64,000 nt of DNA from Schistosoma haematobium. Its lineage: Eukaryota > Platyhelminthes > Trematoda > Strigeidida > Schistosomatidae. The notes beneath the pieces are model-generated. The model was not told the DNA's origin and did not search any database. It saw only the letters and a list, made by a program, of their open reading frames with translations. Each line of letters opens with the position of its first letter. Within the stretch, counting starts at the first letter, position 1. Where the stretch lies: positions 15,741,501 through 15,805,500 of the forward strand of contig NC_067201.1 in NCBI RefSeq assembly GCF_000699445.3. The letters run 5' to 3'. Shown piece after piece: positions 13,301 through 24,949 of the stretch. The position numbers and the translations under genes are program-made.

Positions 13301-13953
13301 TTATGCTATGAACATGTCAATGTAGCGCAGTCCGACAGATTAGTTGCAAGTTGGGGCCTGAAATTAAACTTTCTTATTAAGTAATTACGTGTATAATGAA
13401 TGAAACAACGACTGGATACAATACATTAATTAAACTTTGAGAATAGAACGGATAACCTTAGCGGAAATAATTAGTTCAAACACTGTTGTATAGATGTTTA
13501 TTTGATTGTAACTATCGATTTCAACAAAATCTTGGATCATTCAATCCTTTTCTATTCTACCATTATTATTGCTGACTATTCTTAACACGAAATATATATC
13601 GTTTTCTTTTCTTTTTCTTTCTGTTAAATTTGTATTTTTAGGTAAGCAATAATTTTCGTTGTTGGATTTATAAACGTTTAAGTTTTCGAACATACCTAAT
13701 GTCACGTGGTCGTGGTAATCGCTGTTCTAAAATTCAAACAGCTGAATCATCTTTACCAGAAGAAGGTGCATCTTTATTATTAGAATTAACAGAAGATGAA
13801 TATCAATTTGATGTATGTCCAATGTCATGGGATGATGGACGTAATCCTTATGCGAATCCGGCTATTTTAGATGTCTATGCAAGTGGTTGTATACTGCGTC
13901 CATTCAATGGTCTATTGATCTGTTTAATTTTAATACATATGTTATATAGATGA
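4346..13953 (+). CDS. cysteine-rich extracellular protein of an invertebrate family (DUF7042-DUF7045-like), 5' partial
   Basis: Seven exons join with matching phases: 4346..4562, 4657..5183, 6468..6643, 8138..8268, 10584..10908, 12403..12612 and 13642..13953, giving 631 codons plus a TGA stop. The start codon is not found. The protein is rich in spaced cysteines and tryptophans: WRCYGRW, GCKLPTNFSGHWF, ITCVGYWMEDTKSF, FRCWIYKR and a CPMSWDDGRNPY stretch near the end. From memory this pattern matches uncharacterised multi-domain secreted proteins of insects, nematodes and flatworms that carry the DUF7042-DUF7045 domains; no biochemical role is known to me. The last residues form a short hydrophobic tail (GLLICLILIHMLY) that could be a membrane anchor or GPI signal. 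Introns are 94 nt and then 1.0-2.3 kb. The phase across the first junction favours the acceptor before 4657 over an alternative before 4707. Several decayed SINEs lie in the introns. Confidence 0.8.
8541..8730 (+). mobile_element. decayed hammerhead SINE in intron
   Basis: It begins AACACCATCGAATGCCGGCT, close to the head of the intact SINE at 22.3 kb, and ends with the family's CAGTTCATGATTTT. The ribozyme core is TTGAGGA instead of CTGAGGA and the stem II arms no longer match the GTCC/GGAC of the intact copies, so the ribozyme should be dead. Confidence 0.7.
10011..10150 (-). mobile_element. decayed hammerhead SINE, minus strand
   Basis: On the minus strand it reads a B-box-like stretch (CTAGGTCCGATCCC), then GTGCAG, a mutated core CTCAGGA, a GAAA block and TGTCCAGTGCTCAC, in the order of the hammerhead SINE. 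Boundaries are approximate. Confidence 0.45.
10315..10420 (+). mobile_element. decayed hammerhead SINE tail
   Basis: GTGCAATG, a mutated core CTAAAGA, GTCCCATACTATGAC and GAAA follow the order of the ribozyme part of the family. The tRNA-like head is not recognisable. Confidence 0.45.
11370..11610 (+). mobile_element. decayed hammerhead SINE
   Basis: A degraded head (GGCTTCGATTCCCACGCTGA, B-box-like) is followed at about 11491 by GCGCACCTCTTAGAAGTCCC, an ACTAGGACAAAACAGCTG block and CAATGCTTCC, the ribozyme segment with several core changes. It lies in an intron of the cysteine-rich protein gene. Confidence 0.55.
12715..13020 (-). mobile_element. tRNA-derived SINE of a second type
   Basis: On the minus strand it has an A-box-like stretch (CTCAGTAGATAAGTGGATAA) and, downstream, a good B box in GGGCTCGAGTCCC. 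No hammerhead core was seen in its body. It sits in the last intron of the cysteine-rich protein gene. Extent is approximate. Confidence 0.5.
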
Positions 13954-14249
13954 TGTTTACATACAATAACTATCATTCTATAATCATTAATTTGTAAACA
14001 TACATAGGAAAAAACGGATGCTATTTTTCAAGATTTTTTTCTACAAAACTTTGCAAAAATTATACTTTTTTATATGTACAAATCGTCAGCCGACTGCTTC
14101 AGTTGTAGTTTCTTACGTCCTTCCCTTTTATAACATTTATGATTTTTGTATATATCTCAATTTTGAAAGGATAAAAAAACTTGTCTTAGTAAACAGTCTG
14201 TTATTTTAGCTGAGGTTTTAAAACGGAAACAGTGATTGTATATTAAAAC

Positions 14250-14445
14250 TGTTGAGCGCAATTGGGAGATCTGTTCATGAGTTCGGGCGCGAGACCGAAG
14301 GCCCTGGGTTCGAATCCCGTGAGCGGGATCGTGGATGCGCACTGCTGAGGAGTCCCACAATAGGACGAAACGGCCGTCCAGTGCTTCCAGGTTTCCAAAG
14401 GTGGTCTAACATCAGTCGGTTCATGATCTCAATCAAGAACTTAAT
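14250..14445 (+). mobile_element. young hammerhead SINE (Sm-alpha-like)
   Basis: It holds GGTTCGAATCCC (B box of a tRNA-type pol III promoter), an intact hammerhead ribozyme, and the family tail GGTTTCCAAAGGTGGTCTAA ending in ATGATCTCAATCAA. It is nearly identical to the minus-strand copy at 22.15-22.35 kb, but the A-box end has been replaced or has drifted (TTGGGAGATCTGTTCATGAG). It lies about 300 bp after the stop of the cysteine-rich protein gene. Confidence 0.85.
14331..14388 (+). ncRNA. intact type I hammerhead ribozyme
   Basis: Self-cleaving RNA motif inside the SINE. Core CTGAGGA at 14345-14351; stem II GTCC/GGAC at 14352-14355 and 14363-14366 with a 7-nt loop; GAAA at 14367-14370; a palindromic minimal stem III (ACGGCCGT) at 14370-14377; predicted cleavage after the C at 14378 (GTC). 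Stem I pairs GCACTG (14339-14344) with CAGTGC (14379-14384). All conserved core bases are present. Schistosome Sm-alpha repeats are known to encode active hammerheads of this design. Confidence 0.85.
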
Positions 14446-16640
14446 AATCTCCACAACCCCTTCACTAGAAATTTTTCTTTTGAGAGCAAAATTTATTAGT
14501 TCATCAGTCAAGTTTTCATAATCTATTAGAATCAGAAATCAAAAAGTATACCGTTAAATGAAGGTGGAAATTTAATTTGTCTATCAAAAAGCCTCCAAAT
14601 TTTCTCGCATGGCCACACCTATACAACCACTGCCAGGGAAGTCTTACTCACTGCCTTGTCGTAATGTAGTGCACAGAACACGAGTGGGGACAACAGAATG
14701 TATTTGACAGAAAATTACAGGACTTGTTATTAAAATCTAACAATCATAAAGTAAATGCTTAATTTGCAAGATGTCCATCATTTGTCTTAAAATGACTCAG
14801 AATACATTGTTCTTGCATTTTCATACAAATTGTATTCGGTTTTCATTTTTTACTGTTCGATCATCTTGTCTCTCTGCTGCCGGACATTCTGTCCTTGACT
14901 AACGTCATATACTACTTATGTCGATATAAGTAGCACACACCACTGCGGCATCACTGTTGTTTACAAAATTGAGAGGACAAAAAGCGAATGTCCGGCACCT
15001 TAACCGGGTTGATGGATATGGAGGATCAATCTAGGGGGGGGGTTAGATCACCCTGATTCCAAACCTATGGTGTACATGAGCTCCAGCATCCTAAGGGAAC
15101 AAATGGCATATGAACCTATTATTGGTCACCAGATACCATGGAACCGCAATAACAATATGTATAAATTGGAATTTCGTGACTTGGTGTAGTCCATTCTCTC
15201 AGAGTAAACAAATAATGTTATTTAGTTATTTATTTATTCTGAAGAAAAGGATTTCACTAAGTTACGAAATGTTACTTATTTCAATTTCTGTTTATTAGAA
15301 TGTCTCAGACATTATATCTTGTGTCCATAGAACAGATCTTATAGTGTAGCTTAGGGTCTATCTAGATTACAAAGCGAGGCGAATCAGTTGGATGTGCTCG
15401 GCGTTTTATTAGCATAAATAAAACTAACTTTTATGAACGTTATTGTTAAGTTTGTTTTAAATTGTTCCTACTCACTTCCGCTCTTTTGCGTATTGTTTTA
15501 TACTACTTATTTACATTCAGTAAATAGTTGCATTCCCAGCAATATTTACACCTATGTTGTAACTTAAGTTTGTTGTGTAATATTCTGAAATATTCACATA
15601 TACTTATAACGTTTATTGTATTTATCATTATGATTACTTTACCTCAATCACTGCAGCAGTTATCTACAGTTTTGTACATTTGTTTAAACGCAACAGTTTG
15701 CTTGTTGATGAACTGTTATCACGTTTAGACACAGCTTTCTTTTGCACTATCGTATGTTGTAACTATTCTTTATGTTACCGTTACAGGAACTCCCTTTTGC
15801 TTCATACAAAAGGACGCGTTAAATGCCACAGACACCTTACAAGTTGAGGTTTGTAACTAAGTTTTGTGTATTACTCAATAAAGAACCGCTACTGTAGACA
15901 AATCGTTGGGTGACCTGGACGCTTCGATAGACCTAACAATTATATTCTTCAAAAATGATTTGATGGCCAAAATCAAATCAGTCATTTGGTACTAATAAAA
16001 TGGATTAGTTTTAAAACTAATGAAATGTCCACTTTAAAATCAAGAACACACTGAATGGTATATAAATGCATATAACTGTATTATGCTACAACGAAAATTG
16101 TTCAATGAAGGTCAATAAAATGTAAAGAATGCAATAAACCTGTCATTAAATCCATTTCAGCACTCCTTGCTTTCTTTTATAAGAAACAGCTGCAAAAGTG
16201 CGGTAATGTATCTTGACGTTAGATTCAAACAACTGTTTACTCGTTTGAACTACTCACGACTAATAAAAATTGTATGACTCTTAGATGTGTTGGTTCTACT
16301 CTATTGGTTATCATATGCCCAGTTGTATCAATAATTCTGGATTCTTAACTATATAGCATTGTGACAAATTCTTATTGCAGTTTGGCTATATATATATTGT
16401 CGTTGTACCTGTTAGTTGGTTCAATTATTGCGAATACAAATCTATATTGAATCTACTTGTTATTGGTCGTCGAGAATAATACAGTATTACAGACCCATGT
16501 TGAATTATAAGATATCCGATCCCCTATTCACGTAAATTTATCTTGAATAAAATAGGAATAATTTTGAAGCGCATTAGTATTAAAACTTAATGATCAATAG
16601 TGCGAGATAATGTATATGAACCATCTTCTATATCTGAGAT
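14446..16640. other. no recognised gene
   Basis: No protein-like frame was found. 14.86-15.12 kb is less AT-rich, with a 9-G run near 15034, and looks like an old repeat of unknown type. An AATAAA at about 15878 followed by a GC-richer end could mark an LTR remnant, but no partner repeat was found. Confidence 0.4.
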
Positions 16641-16649
16641 AAGAAACTT

Positions 16650-16748
16650 CAGCTTTAGAGAATGGATTGTCCAAGACAGGGTTGGACTAAAATTGCTGGT
16701 GGGCGGCCTATGCTCCTCCACGAGGAGTAACAGGCGTAAGTAAGTAGG
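16650..16748 (+). mobile_element. RTE-like LINE, 3' end only
   Basis: It encodes the tail ...QDRVGLKLLVGGLCSST-like residues and ends GAGTAACAGGCGTAAGTAAG, the typical end of the SR2-type element; the same end occurs at 46.9 kb. It is a strongly 5'-truncated copy. Confidence 0.65.
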
Positions 16749-17458
16749 GATAATGAGTTACTTACAAAATAATCCTTATTATTACAATCATATTCAACTA
16801 GTCTAATTGTTTGATGTGTAGGCGAGAATGATTGATCGTTTGCTTAGTCAGACATGTAGATAGTCTCACAGGTGTTAAATGAGTTATATATTCCCCTATC
16901 CTTATAATAATTATTATTACTGATTGCTCATTGCTGTTGGATTGGGTCGTGTTTATGGTGTGGAAATATATTTACGTTCTAGTCAGGTTAATCACGTTTT
17001 CTTGATCTGAGTTATGTTGACGTCCTGTAGAATAGAATACTGGGAGGGAATCTAGTGTAGATATTCATCTAAGGTAAATTTACGTCCCATACGTGTAAAC
17101 GCAGAAAACCAACCGTTATAACATTATTATTGATAATTCAAACATAAATAGAAACTATTACACTACATAATTTTACTTCATTTTATTTTTGTATTTAATA
17201 ATGTATATACACTGTTATTACTAATTAGATAAGTGAAAGATTGTTTATTATCAAGTGTATTAGATTTTTCTTTGTGTACAATTAAGGTCGTATTGTTTAT
17301 GTTGTGGTGATTACAAAAAAATTGTTTTTTAAAAAATGTTTACAGTACTATAATTAAATAGAATAGACCTTGTAATGGAATTTGACTTCTGTGTAATTGT
17401 TGTTATGATGTTCTTCTCTCTTCAAATGATCATTTTACTATTTTTCTTTTCATTCTTC

Positions 17459-17753
17459 AGTGAGACTATAATTTATGGATGACCATTGAGCGATGCTAGA
17501 GTGACCTTGAGAGTTTCTACTTAATAACTAGGACCAAATGTAGCTTATCAATTAGTGTGAGGAATTCGTATTATAATTTACTGATGATGGTGAATGCTAG
17601 GGATTAGATTTAGGGTTTTCATCACGAAATGACATCAGCTATAATGACCAGATTTTATTTAGCTGAATGGATGAATGAATTTCGCGCCAAAATCTAAGAC
17701 CTGTTATCGTAAATCTGATTGGTTCGTCCATAAATTATAGTCTCGCCTGTGAT
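17459..17753 (-). mobile_element. MITE-like DNA transposon, copy 2
   Basis: The terminal inverted repeats read GTGAGACTATAATTTATGG at the left and, reverse-complemented from the right, GGCGAGACTATAATTTATGG, followed on the right end by ACGAACCAAT as in the left end of copy 1. The interior is the reverse complement of copy 1 with scattered changes. It is non-coding. No target duplication was recognised. Confidence 0.8.
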
Positions 17754-18769
17754 CTATATTTCATTATGATAAAGTAATGAGAAATAACTTGGCTGAATAT
17801 TTTCAATATTTGATATCAGATGTTAGGCGAATCGGATACAAGAGTAGACAATTGGGAATAATTACTGCTTGTTTCATTCGTTCATCTAGTTTCCCAGCTA
17901 GAAGAAGGATGTTACTTTAGGATGTTTTGCTTTTTAACGTTCTTTTAAAGTTATCTAATGATAAGTCTATGGGTATATAAGTAGTTAAAATTAAGTCAGG
18001 TTAGGAAATCAACTTTCCTTATTGTTACTAATGTTTTCTACAAATAATCCGTAAATAAATAACACATTTTTCTCAGTTAGATTGTTTTAACTTTTAGTCT
18101 GAAGTACAATTGATAGTTCTGAAGACTCTGGGCGTTTTTACCAATGAAATTGATTGTACTTGTAAAAAAAATAAGAACACACCAGTTTTGGTTTTTTTTT
18201 ATATCGAATAATGTTTATTACTGAAATTCACGATACATATTCCATTTTCTATGTAGAAAGTCAGCCAGATACATTTCCATTGAAATAAGTTTCAGTATGT
18301 AGGGCTAGTGAAATGTCACTGAGCCCTAGCCAAATCATCCGGCAGTTGGATCACTGAATGTCGAACATATCATCGCTCCCTGCCAAGGTCATGTACAACC
18401 AACGCGCATCAGTTAATCGTATGCCATGGACTGGCCCATGCGGAAGTGGTCTCACTTTCGCTTGTATCTACTTTAGTAATATATTTCTGTAATAACGTCC
18501 TCTGTGTTGTACAGTCTTCAAAGCATCTATGGTACCTTGATACGTCAATGGAGTAGTCCACGTAAGGTGCTGACCACGAGATGTGACTTCGACGTTAGCT
18601 AGTTTTGTCACACCATTCACGTCTAACTCGAGTAGGCCTCCAATCATTTCGACATAGATCATCTACGTTGGTGATCTACAAGTATCAGTCAATAATAAAC
18701 ACTAATAATAAATGTGAGTAGAGTAACGATTCATCTTTATCATTGACTCAATACTATTATGGTATGAGC

Positions 18770-19080
18770 AACTTATATTCATATAAGTAGGATATAACGA
18801 CAATCAGGAATAGAATGTACTTCAGTAGAAGATCGAGAAAGAAAGAACGGAAACCGAATGCAATTAGTATGAAAATGCAGAAACAATCAAATCTAAGACG
18901 ATGGACTGATATTTGCAAAAAAGAAACAGTCAAGTATGAGACAATGGATTGATATTTTGCAGCATAAGTATTTACTGTATAGTGAAACATTCTGTAATTT
19001 TATACTCCAATATGTTCGATTAGTCTCACTTGTGTTTTCGTTCACTACATTATGAGATTAAATGGTGTTAGATGTGATCC
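18770..19080 (+). repeat. dispersed repeat A, copy 1
   Basis: Shares ordered blocks with copies at 22.0, 41.1 and 43.6 kb: CAACTTATATTCATATAAGT, an AAGAACGGAAAC block, GAGACAATGGATTGATATTT, ATTCTGTAATTTTA and CTCACTTGTGTTTTCGTTCA. No long ORF in any frame is shared by the copies. Class unknown. Confidence 0.65.
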
Positions 19081-19589
19081 TATTTGAAGTTTTAAATTAA
19101 TGTAAAACAGCTTTATCTATGTCGTATAGTTTTCAATGCATATTTAGTTATTAATCAGTCAGTAATGAAAATTTACATCACATTTGACAATGTTAACAAA
19201 TTCCATATTATCATAATTATTTACATTCTATAGTATAGATTAGAGTAGAATAGTAAGACTTTAACTCGTGGAAAAAAAGGTAATGTAAAGTTAGTATGCA
19301 CGTGAAATGTAAGATTCATATTTCATAGTGTGTTGTATTCACATCATTTATGTGGTATTATTTTCAAAGAATTTATAGTCAATAATAATAATAAGGCTAC
19401 TGTAAGAGTTGATTGTTTTCTTAAAGTAAATTAATTTATAATATAGTTTAATGACATAAGGATTTCATTTTTACAGAATCTTCTGGAAATATAGTACTTT
19501 GTTGAATTTGTTTTCATAATGAACTTTTCTGATCGTAGGTACAAATTGTACAAAAGTGGAAACACGAGAGTTAGTATAAGAATTCAAAA

Positions 19590-19735
19590 CAAAAAAGAAA
19601 TTTCTAACAAAATTTCTATTCATCCACCAACCCTAATTGATTGGAAATGAATTCATCGGTATATTTGTTCTCGTTTTGGAGCATTTATACAATTGTTAAC
19701 ATACTGTTGTATCTCGATAAGAATAATGAATGGTA
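19590..19735 (+). repeat. short dispersed repeat C, copy 1
   Basis: About 130 bp nearly identical to 20190-20320, including CCACCAACCCTAATTGATTG and TATATTTGTTCTCGTTTTGG. Element class not recognised. Confidence 0.7.
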
Positions 19736-20189
19736 ATTTTTGGGATCCATTTATGGACCAATATTATGAGTATATTTTTATCGTATAATTGTTATGTAAC
19801 TAAACTGTTCATATTCATGCCCCTCTTATCATGAGCATTATTTTGACCTATGAACTATTATTATATGATTTACCATTCAAGGACTATTCCCTGTCTGTTA
19901 ACCGCTACCTCCCTCATTCACAGCCACATCTGGCTAATTCCCGTACAAATGTTGTTCATATTTTATTGGTACGTTGTGGTCGGTTTGTTTGGTATATAAA
20001 CTCAGTATGCTTGAAATATAATGATTCATATCTCAGAGGCTGAGACTTGCGTTCTGGACTAAACTGGCTGGGCTAGACAGGGAAGCGGAGTCAATCAGGA
20101 CTCTAGGCCGTTCTTACGTGTTGACGCGTCTTTGGTCCGATCGATAATACGCTGCGCTCTAATCTTCAGTCCACAAGTCACAACACATA

Positions 20190-20325
20190 CTATACGCCTA
20201 ACTTCTAACAAGTTTTCTATTCGTCCACCAACCCTAATTGATTGGAAATGGATTCATCAGTATATTTGTTCTCGTTTTGGAACACTTATACAAATGGTTA
20301 ACATACTATACGTCTAACAGCTCTT
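20190..20325 (+). repeat. short dispersed repeat C, copy 2
   Basis: Direct repeat of 19590-19735 about 600 bp away, same strand. Both copies carry CCACCAACCCTAATTGATTG and end in GTTAACATACT. It may be a local duplication or two insertions. Confidence 0.7.
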
Positions 20326-20679
20326 TATGAAAGTGAATTGTGATGATTCTTACTGTTATAGCAACTGCATGAAGTTTGTAACATGTGTACATGTCTTTCT
20401 CATTGTTATATTTATAGTTAGGTGTTTCCTGAAAATTTCTCTACGATTAACTGCAGCCTCTCATTAAAATGATGCTTATCATCTTCGCTAATTTCATTGA
20501 TGGGGATGTTGCGCTGGGTGACATTTAAAGTAATTTCTTCCTTCTTTGTTTTCAAGTATCTTTAATGATCCTGGAGCCATGAGGTTCCCAACTTATGGAC
20601 AATTATCGTGGTTTTTTTTTGGAGAGCAACAGTGCAACCACTTGTGTGTAAATAATTTTCTTTTTCTTAAAATATAGAT

Positions 20680-21330
20680 ATATGGACGAAGAATATTCTT
20701 TTCAAATAATTTCTCTTCAGGTTCTACAATTATATGTCCAAATTAATAATCCAAAAATAGGCAGGTTTATGGCAAAGTACACAATTTAAGATTAGAATAT
20801 GTAAATTTAGGGTTATTTGTAATACTAAAAAAATAAAATCCTTAATATTGAGATAACCAATATGAAATTTGGACTCAAATAAGCTTATACGTTAAATGGA
20901 ATTATGAGGTTAGTGATCAGAATAGATATGGTTAACATAGGGGTGAGAGAGATAATAATGTAATTATAAATCAGAATAACACGAATTGGGTACGAGTTAG
21001 TAAATTCGGGATGGATGCTGAATAAATTCCTCAAAAACTTTGACAGGTGTTGTAATAATAAGAATAATGGGACTAAAAAGCAGTGCGTACTCACGATTCC
21101 ACATGCGGGATTCGAGCTCAGGACTTTTGGTCTCGAGCATGAATGCTTATTCCAAGCAAAACCAAGTTGTAGTTTCTTATTTTTGAAGTTATTTGAATGA
21201 TCCCATCGACTTCCGATTTGTCCGGACGTTCCACGCACCGAAGTTAACTGATACTCTAGTTGTAAGAAAGGGGCTCGACCTTGTGGTTCCCAGAGACTCT
21301 TGATTTTCATCAAAATACTTTATAATTCTT
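20680..21330 (-). mobile_element. retroelement-like repeat B with tRNA-like head, copy 1
   Basis: On the minus strand a tRNA-like head with B-box-like GAGCTCGAATCCC (about 21107-21120) is followed by a (TAA)-rich patch and a long AT-rich body ending ...ACCTGAAGAGAAATTATTTG and AATATTCTTCGTCC. The body from about 21060 leftward matches 24950-25420. A 142-codon ORF across it shows no family resemblance and is probably incidental. Confidence 0.55.
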
Positions 21331-22146
21331 CTAACTGAAGACTTCTAAACTCTCAGATTAAAGTTAACATCGTTCAAGTGTTCTTATCTGTTTAATACCA
21401 TGGTTTCTTTTATAAATTGGGGTCACTGACTCTACACCCCACCTTTCTCCTTTGCTTGGGCTTGAGACCACCATCACAGGATTTAACTATTGTTTATTTA
21501 TTGACATTAAAATTGAAGGATCCAGTGTTTAAATGTGAATAACTTTTGCCTAATACCATTTAAACAAAGTTTGCCTAAGTTGGTTCACTACTAAACTAGA
21601 CCTTTATGTTCAGCAGCAAAAACAAGTTTGAAATATCTTAAAAATTGTATTGAGAAAAAGAGTTACCTTCAAAGATTTTATGATGAAATATGATAAGGTA
21701 TACCAGAGGTCACAATCAACTGTCGGAAGCTCCATTTAACAGTATATTATGTTTTCATTTTGTATAGTGAGATTAACCATTTATCTAAAATATGAAGAAG
21801 TTCCAAGATGATAACGTTTAAACAACCATCAATAGTCAAATCTTGATGAGTGACTACTTTTCAACTGTAAACTAACATTTAACATCATGAATGACGTCAT
21901 ACTGTTAAATGTTATTACACGTTCTTCAAAGTCTTTTACTCATTATTCTATGTATACATTCAAGTATACAGAATTTTGATTAGGACTAAAGTTGTATACG
22001 TATGTGGTGTATGCTAATTATGTCAACGGAGATAAGTAGTATGTAACGCTAATCACAAGTGGAATGCCTGATAGCAGAAGGTTGGTTTGATCGAATCGAT
22101 TGTTATGACAATGAATGAACAATGAAATTTGACACAACTAACTGAG

Positions 22147-22349
22147 AATTTTTTGATTGAGATCATGGACCGATTGATGTTAGACCACCTTTGGAAACCT
22201 GGAAGCACTGGACGGCCGTTTCGTCCTATTGTGGGACTCCTCAGCAGTGCGCATCCACAATCCCGCTCACGGGATTCGAACCCAGGGCCTTCGGTCTCGC
22301 GCGCGAACGCTTAACCTACTGGACCACTGAGCCGGCATCCAATGGTGAT
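22147..22349 (-). mobile_element. full-length young hammerhead SINE
   Basis: The minus strand begins ATCACCATTGGATGCCGGCT, then an A-box-like CAGTGGTCCAGTAGGTTAAG, a B box GGTTCGAATCCC, an intact hammerhead ribozyme, and the tail ATGATCTCAATCAAAAAATT. It is flanked by AACTGAG at 22140-22146 and 22350-22356, a likely 7-bp target-site duplication. This is the most complete copy in the window and defines the roughly 203-bp unit. Confidence 0.88.
22201..22258 (-). ncRNA. intact type I hammerhead ribozyme
   Basis: Same 58-nt sequence as the copy at 14331-14388. Core CTGAGGA lies at 22244..22238 on the minus strand, with GTCC/GGAC stem II, GAAA, a short palindromic stem III and a GTC cleavage site; predicted cleavage is between 22211 and 22210. 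Stem I pairs GCACTG with CAGTGC. Confidence 0.85.
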
Positions 22350-22479
22350 AACTGAGGATTTGCAAATGAAGTATTGAATGTATTGTTTTCACATTTGATG
22401 AAAGAACACTGTGGTTTTATGCTGATAAATATTTGGTTGTCCCCGCCTGTGTTTTTGTTCATTACACAATCAACTAAAC

Positions 22480-24940
22480 TAAAAGATAAGAATAGGGTGA
22501 ATTGAATTTCGTTTTTATAAAAGAATCTTTAGAATTTACTAGAGCTAATAATGTGGTTTGAATTCACTCATTAATTAACCAACATTCTTTATATAAATAT
22601 AATCTAAAAATCACTTTTCTATACTTGTGATTTAATGTTGAAGAAAAATGTTCTACTTTTAATGAAGTTTGTAACCGATTCAACGAGGTACCATTTTGAG
22701 CGTTGGTATATATATTTTTTGAAAACTGATATCGCATATAAACAGATCTTTATGTTAAAAGTATTAAAGAAAAGCAAGGTGTTTGTGTATGTATCTTTCT
22801 CTCGAAAATCCGAATATGAAACATACTTATTAAATCATTAGAGAAGTAAGAAGGGCTAATTCAATGAATAAAATGTGTTTCTTCCAACATAATCATGAAA
22901 TCCTCTGGTCAAGAATCAAAGTTGCTTAGGTAATGGGATTACGTACATAGTTAATGCGAATATATATTATCGTGATACTAAATAAATTATAACATAGTCG
23001 AAATTTCATACTATCAACCATTAGTTTCGATTATCCGATTGTTTTAATCTTTTGCTTATGTTATTTCTGATTGTTGTCGGTTGCTTTCATCACTAAATGT
23101 AAGTGTATTCTATGTATTTACTGGGTTATCAGTTCATTTTTTCTTTTTTATATAATTTCTCACTCTCCTCTACACAATCACTCAGAAACACAGAATACCG
23201 TTAGGCTAAACAAAAACCTACCAAATGCTGAACATTACAAAAAATATGATTGGCTTATAGTAAAAATAAATACAATAAATTATGATCATAACACTATAAA
23301 ATTGGTACGATTTTTATTTAGAGCCATCATATGAGTAGATGTAGTTCATTACAGGGACAACCAATTACAAACAAGGTCATCAGAACAAACTGATTTATGA
23401 ATCGTGAAATGGAGCGTTGATGACGTTGTCTAGATAAACAATAAAAACTAGTCAACCAAACCCTATAACTTAGAGAATTGAAAAACACACTATACCTGCA
23501 AATCTTTTTCATGAACTCAAGAGTTTGCATCTAATTCATGTAGTCAATGTTTAGGCTACACTTTAGTTTATTTAGTTGAGATTTGTGTTGTGTTTTGAAG
23601 GATATTTCAAAAGGAACCAAGTGAGCTAAGTTAACTAGTTAATTTTCGATTCACTGGTGTTGTCAATCAAACTGAGTCTATATATATTTATGCCTATTTC
23701 TATGTTTCATATGACTGACTGTTGTGTAATGAAGTTATGAAAATCTTATCATTTACTTTTGGTCAGGTAAACCGGATAGTGTGCAAGAATGTTTTGCAAT
23801 CGATGAACGTATAGTGTTGTCTATGTACTCATTACCATGGCAACGGTCAATCTAATAAATAGATATTTATGTGGCTTAAAGTGTTAGCTTATCTTTGTGA
23901 CATTAAGAAACTGCGAAGATAATACCACTGGAAGGTTCAAGTTCAATGTTTAATATTCCGTATGTAACATTATCAAAAGCTTCCTGGATCAAGAGGTATA
24001 AAGTTTTACCTAACGGTCAAAAGAATTTAGTTTGATCTCTAGAACTTTTCACCCAGTTAAAATAGATTACAAAATTAGTAATTGTTTGTTAAACTTTTAA
24101 TAGAGAAACGCGTTGATTAACATGAAGCACTGATTTGTTTATTGCATTATCTCTGATCAACTTGGGGAAGCTTTCTAATACAGAAAGATGATTTTTTCAG
24201 AATTGAGCCTTTATTTCATGAAGAAGAAACATTAATGTTACCAATTAGGTTTTTTTATGGTTAAAGAAAATGCATGAGTGTAGAAAATTTTCTTTAAACA
24301 CTAAAACTAAAATTATTGATTGAATCTCTATAGTCTCTAGTTAAATCGAAACCCACAAGGGTATGCCATAAATCACTCTGAAAATTTTAGTGCTATTTAT
24401 CTATCTATCTATCAATCATATAATTTTATTGACGAAACCATAAAAGGCGAAGTTATTTAGCGACATAGAAATTTACTGAAGTTTGTCAGATATTTTGAGT
24501 TTTAAATCTCAACTACCTAGATAAGGCAAATAACTAACTTATACTTGTATAAGGAAATACATCTTTAATCAATTTCTTGTTATTAATTAGTAAACAACTA
24601 ATCTAGATCATCACCAACTTGGACATTCTAAATAAGTTTCAGAAGTTCCCAAATGTCGATTGTATTTGTTCTTATTTATCATTACGACTTATTTCCTTCT
24701 TATATTAATTTATATACGTTGTCAGTTGTGATAATAAATCTTAGATGGTAGAAATGTTTCTACTCAGGTTTCAGAACCATTTGATACTTTGTACGGAAAC
24801 TAAAATCTAGGAAATTTTGCATTCTATTTTTAATCTTATATTATCAAATACATTGAACTGTAACTTATTATTTAAAACAGCTTAACTAGAAGATTTTATA
24901 ATTGAATAATATTTTAATCGTTCAAAGATCCCCGTCATAT
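22480..24940. other. no recognised gene
   Basis: Very AT-rich DNA with only short, featureless ORFs. A small TCTA/TATC run lies near 24400. I see no repeat family shared with the rest of the window. Confidence 0.5.
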
Positions 24941-24949
24941 TAAAAGACT

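Larger units (their letters stand above)
22015..22470 (+). repeat. dispersed repeat A, copy 2, interrupted by a SINE
   Basis: Repeat A blocks run from GATAAGTAGTATGTAACG through GAACAATGAAATTTGACAC, break at 22146, and resume at 22350 with GAGGATTTGCAAAT and later GTGTTTTTGTTCATTACAC. The interrupting 203 bp is the hammerhead SINE. Confidence 0.65.

Noticed and set aside
15350..15950. Possible solo LTR with AATAAA near its end
   Set aside because: No second copy, no clear TG...CA ends and no target duplication could be found by eye.
20885..21313. 142-codon minus-strand ORF
   Set aside because: Lies wholly inside repeat B, includes the tRNA-like head, and is not open in the second copy of the repeat.
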